Assembly: GCA_026770585.1 (NCBI GenBank)
Contig: MU646843.1
Span: forward strand, 76,399 to 89,998
DNA: 13,600 nt
Direction of reading: 5' to 3'
Origin: Baffinella frigidus
Lineage: Eukaryota > Cryptophyceae > Cryptomonadales > Baffinellaceae
Below, in pieces: positions 9,501 to 11,789 of this stretch (position 1 is its first letter; each line of letters opens with the position of its first letter). The translations under genes and the position numbers were made by a program. The notes under the pieces are model-generated. The model was not told the DNA's origin. It was given only the letters and a program-made list of their open reading frames with translations, and did not search any database.

Positions 9501-11741
9501 CTTACCTAACCCCAGCCCCCCCCCCCCTCACAAACTAGGTGCCGGCAAACCTGCTCAGCACGTCCTCATCCGTGACCCTGAAATGGAACCTGAACGCTAA
9601 CCCCTACCACACGGTGGGCTTCGAGGGTTTCGTTGACCCCGTATTCCGGGGTGTTACGTGACCAATTTGCATGAGAAAAATCCTTCAAGTTAATTGTCTT
9701 CAGGTAAGTTGATTTTTGATGAAAGGTTCGTAGTCCACCGTGTGGCCTAAGGCCTAAACCCGAACCTAACCCCTAAATCCTAACCCCCCCAGGTGCCGTC
9801 GAACCTGCGGATTGCGGCGGTCACGTCCTCATCAGTCACGCTGAAGTGGGACGTGCCGCCTGTCTTGTCCGGATCCGCCGTCTTCGTGTCCCAGGTGCTA
9901 CTCTATATGTAGTTGTATACTCTATATGTGGTTGTAAAATCTATACATGCAGTTGTATAATCTATACATGTAGTTGTATACTATATACATGTATTTTTTA
10001 TTCGTTTCCTGGTACAAGAGAAGGCAGTCACGTCCCCATCCGTGACGCTGAAATGGGACGTGCCGCCTGTCTTGTCCGGATCGGACGTCTTCGTGTTCCA
10101 ATTATAACTCTATATGTAGGTGTATACTCTATATGTAGTTGTATAATCTATACATGTAGTTGTATACTATATACATGTATTGTTTATTCCTTTCCTGGTA
10201 CAAGAGAAGGCAGTCACGTCCCCATCCGTGACGCTGAAATGGGACGTGCCGCCTGTCGTGTCCGGATCCGCGGTCGGCACGAAACAATGTATTTCACATG
10301 TTGTATTTGGTCTGCGTGTTGTATTTATGTGGTGTAATCGGGCTTCGGTTGCAGGCTTACCGGATCGAGAACCGGACACTTTCATCTCGAACCATACCAG
10401 AATCTGTCCTGATGAACAGGCGTAAGATAGCATCATTTGATGCCTAAAATAGCATATACACCCTTACCTTCCGCGTGGGGTGCCTAAGATAGCGGGACAG
10501 ATTCTGTCTTGGTCCGAAATTAACTTCTTCGGGCGTGTCAGCATTCGTAGTCATATCACGTATACATCGATCATTCATTCCTTTCCTGGTAGAAAAAACT
10601 ATTTACAACACACGTTTGCATGTATAGGTCGTGATCGGGCTTCGTTCGCAGGCGCATCGGATCGAGTACACGGACACGTCTCCATTTGATACAGGTAGTT
10701 ATATCCTGCATACATCTATCATTCACTCCTTTCCTGGTACAAAACAATGTATTTATCTGTTCGTGGCGCAGGCGTACCGCATCGAGTACACCGACACGTC
10801 CTCGGGCGTGACGCGCGCAATCACGGACATAGCTACGGATCTCGACACCTACACGGTCCGCCCCCGCCCAAACGAAACTGTCGTCCACTTCTGGAACAAT
10901 GAAATTTGCAACTTCTGGAACAAGCAAAAAGTAGAGCGGTGTGCACATCTAGAGCGGTTTTCGCATCTGTCGGCCACCCACCGATATGAAATTATGAACA
11001 AGGGCTCCAATTCCGGCAACTTTTGGCGTGATTCTGAAGTTTTAGAGTTTTATGATGTGACAAAAATGCCAAAAGTGGCCGGAATTGGAGCCCTTGTTCA
11101 TAATTTCATATCGGTGGGTGGCCGACAGATGCGAAAACCGCTCTATTGGCCCCACGAAAACAATAAATAATGCCAAACGTTGACGGCGTTGGCACTAAAC
11201 TGTCAACCTTTGTCGTCGTGTCACAAGTTTTTTTCAAAATCGGGTCGAGTACATGGACACGTCCTCGGGCGTGACGCGCGCGATCACCGACATTGCCACC
11301 AACCTCGACACCTACACGGTCCGCCCCCGCAAACCCTCAACTCAGAGGAGTCCCGCCATCAAGCTGACAGGCTGAAATCAGTTTTTGACGGCCCAAGTTA
11401 ATCCCCGCCAATGGAGGCCATACGATATTGCTATCGTCTCGTGGGTTCGAGGCCACAAGACGCCTTTTTGCGGAAAAGAGGCCGTTCACGAGCCTGTCGG
11501 CGGGGACCGAAGAAGTGTCCGGTTCTCGGTTGGTGGCAATAGATTGGTGGCAATTCCTCGACACTTACACGGTCCGCCCCGCCCTAAACCCCTGAACCCT
11601 AAAGTCTAATCCCTAAACCCTAAACCCTGAACCACCCCAAACCCCGAAGCCACACGAAGCCCGAAGCCCGAAACCCTGAACCTTGAACCTCGACACCTAC
11701 AGGGTCCGCCCCGCCCTCGCCCCATAGATGGATGGATAGAG

Positions 11742-11789
<48 letters not shown>

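Noticed and set aside
696-11145. Autonomous transposon or retroelement
   Set aside because: No transposase, reverse transcriptase or integrase motif is visible in any frame. All elements seen are short and non-coding.
10631-11170. 179-codon plus-strand frame reading through exon J into element U
   Set aside because: Only the part to 10855 is FN3-like. The rest translates an inverted repeat, and the donor GTCCGC is supported by several downstream copies.
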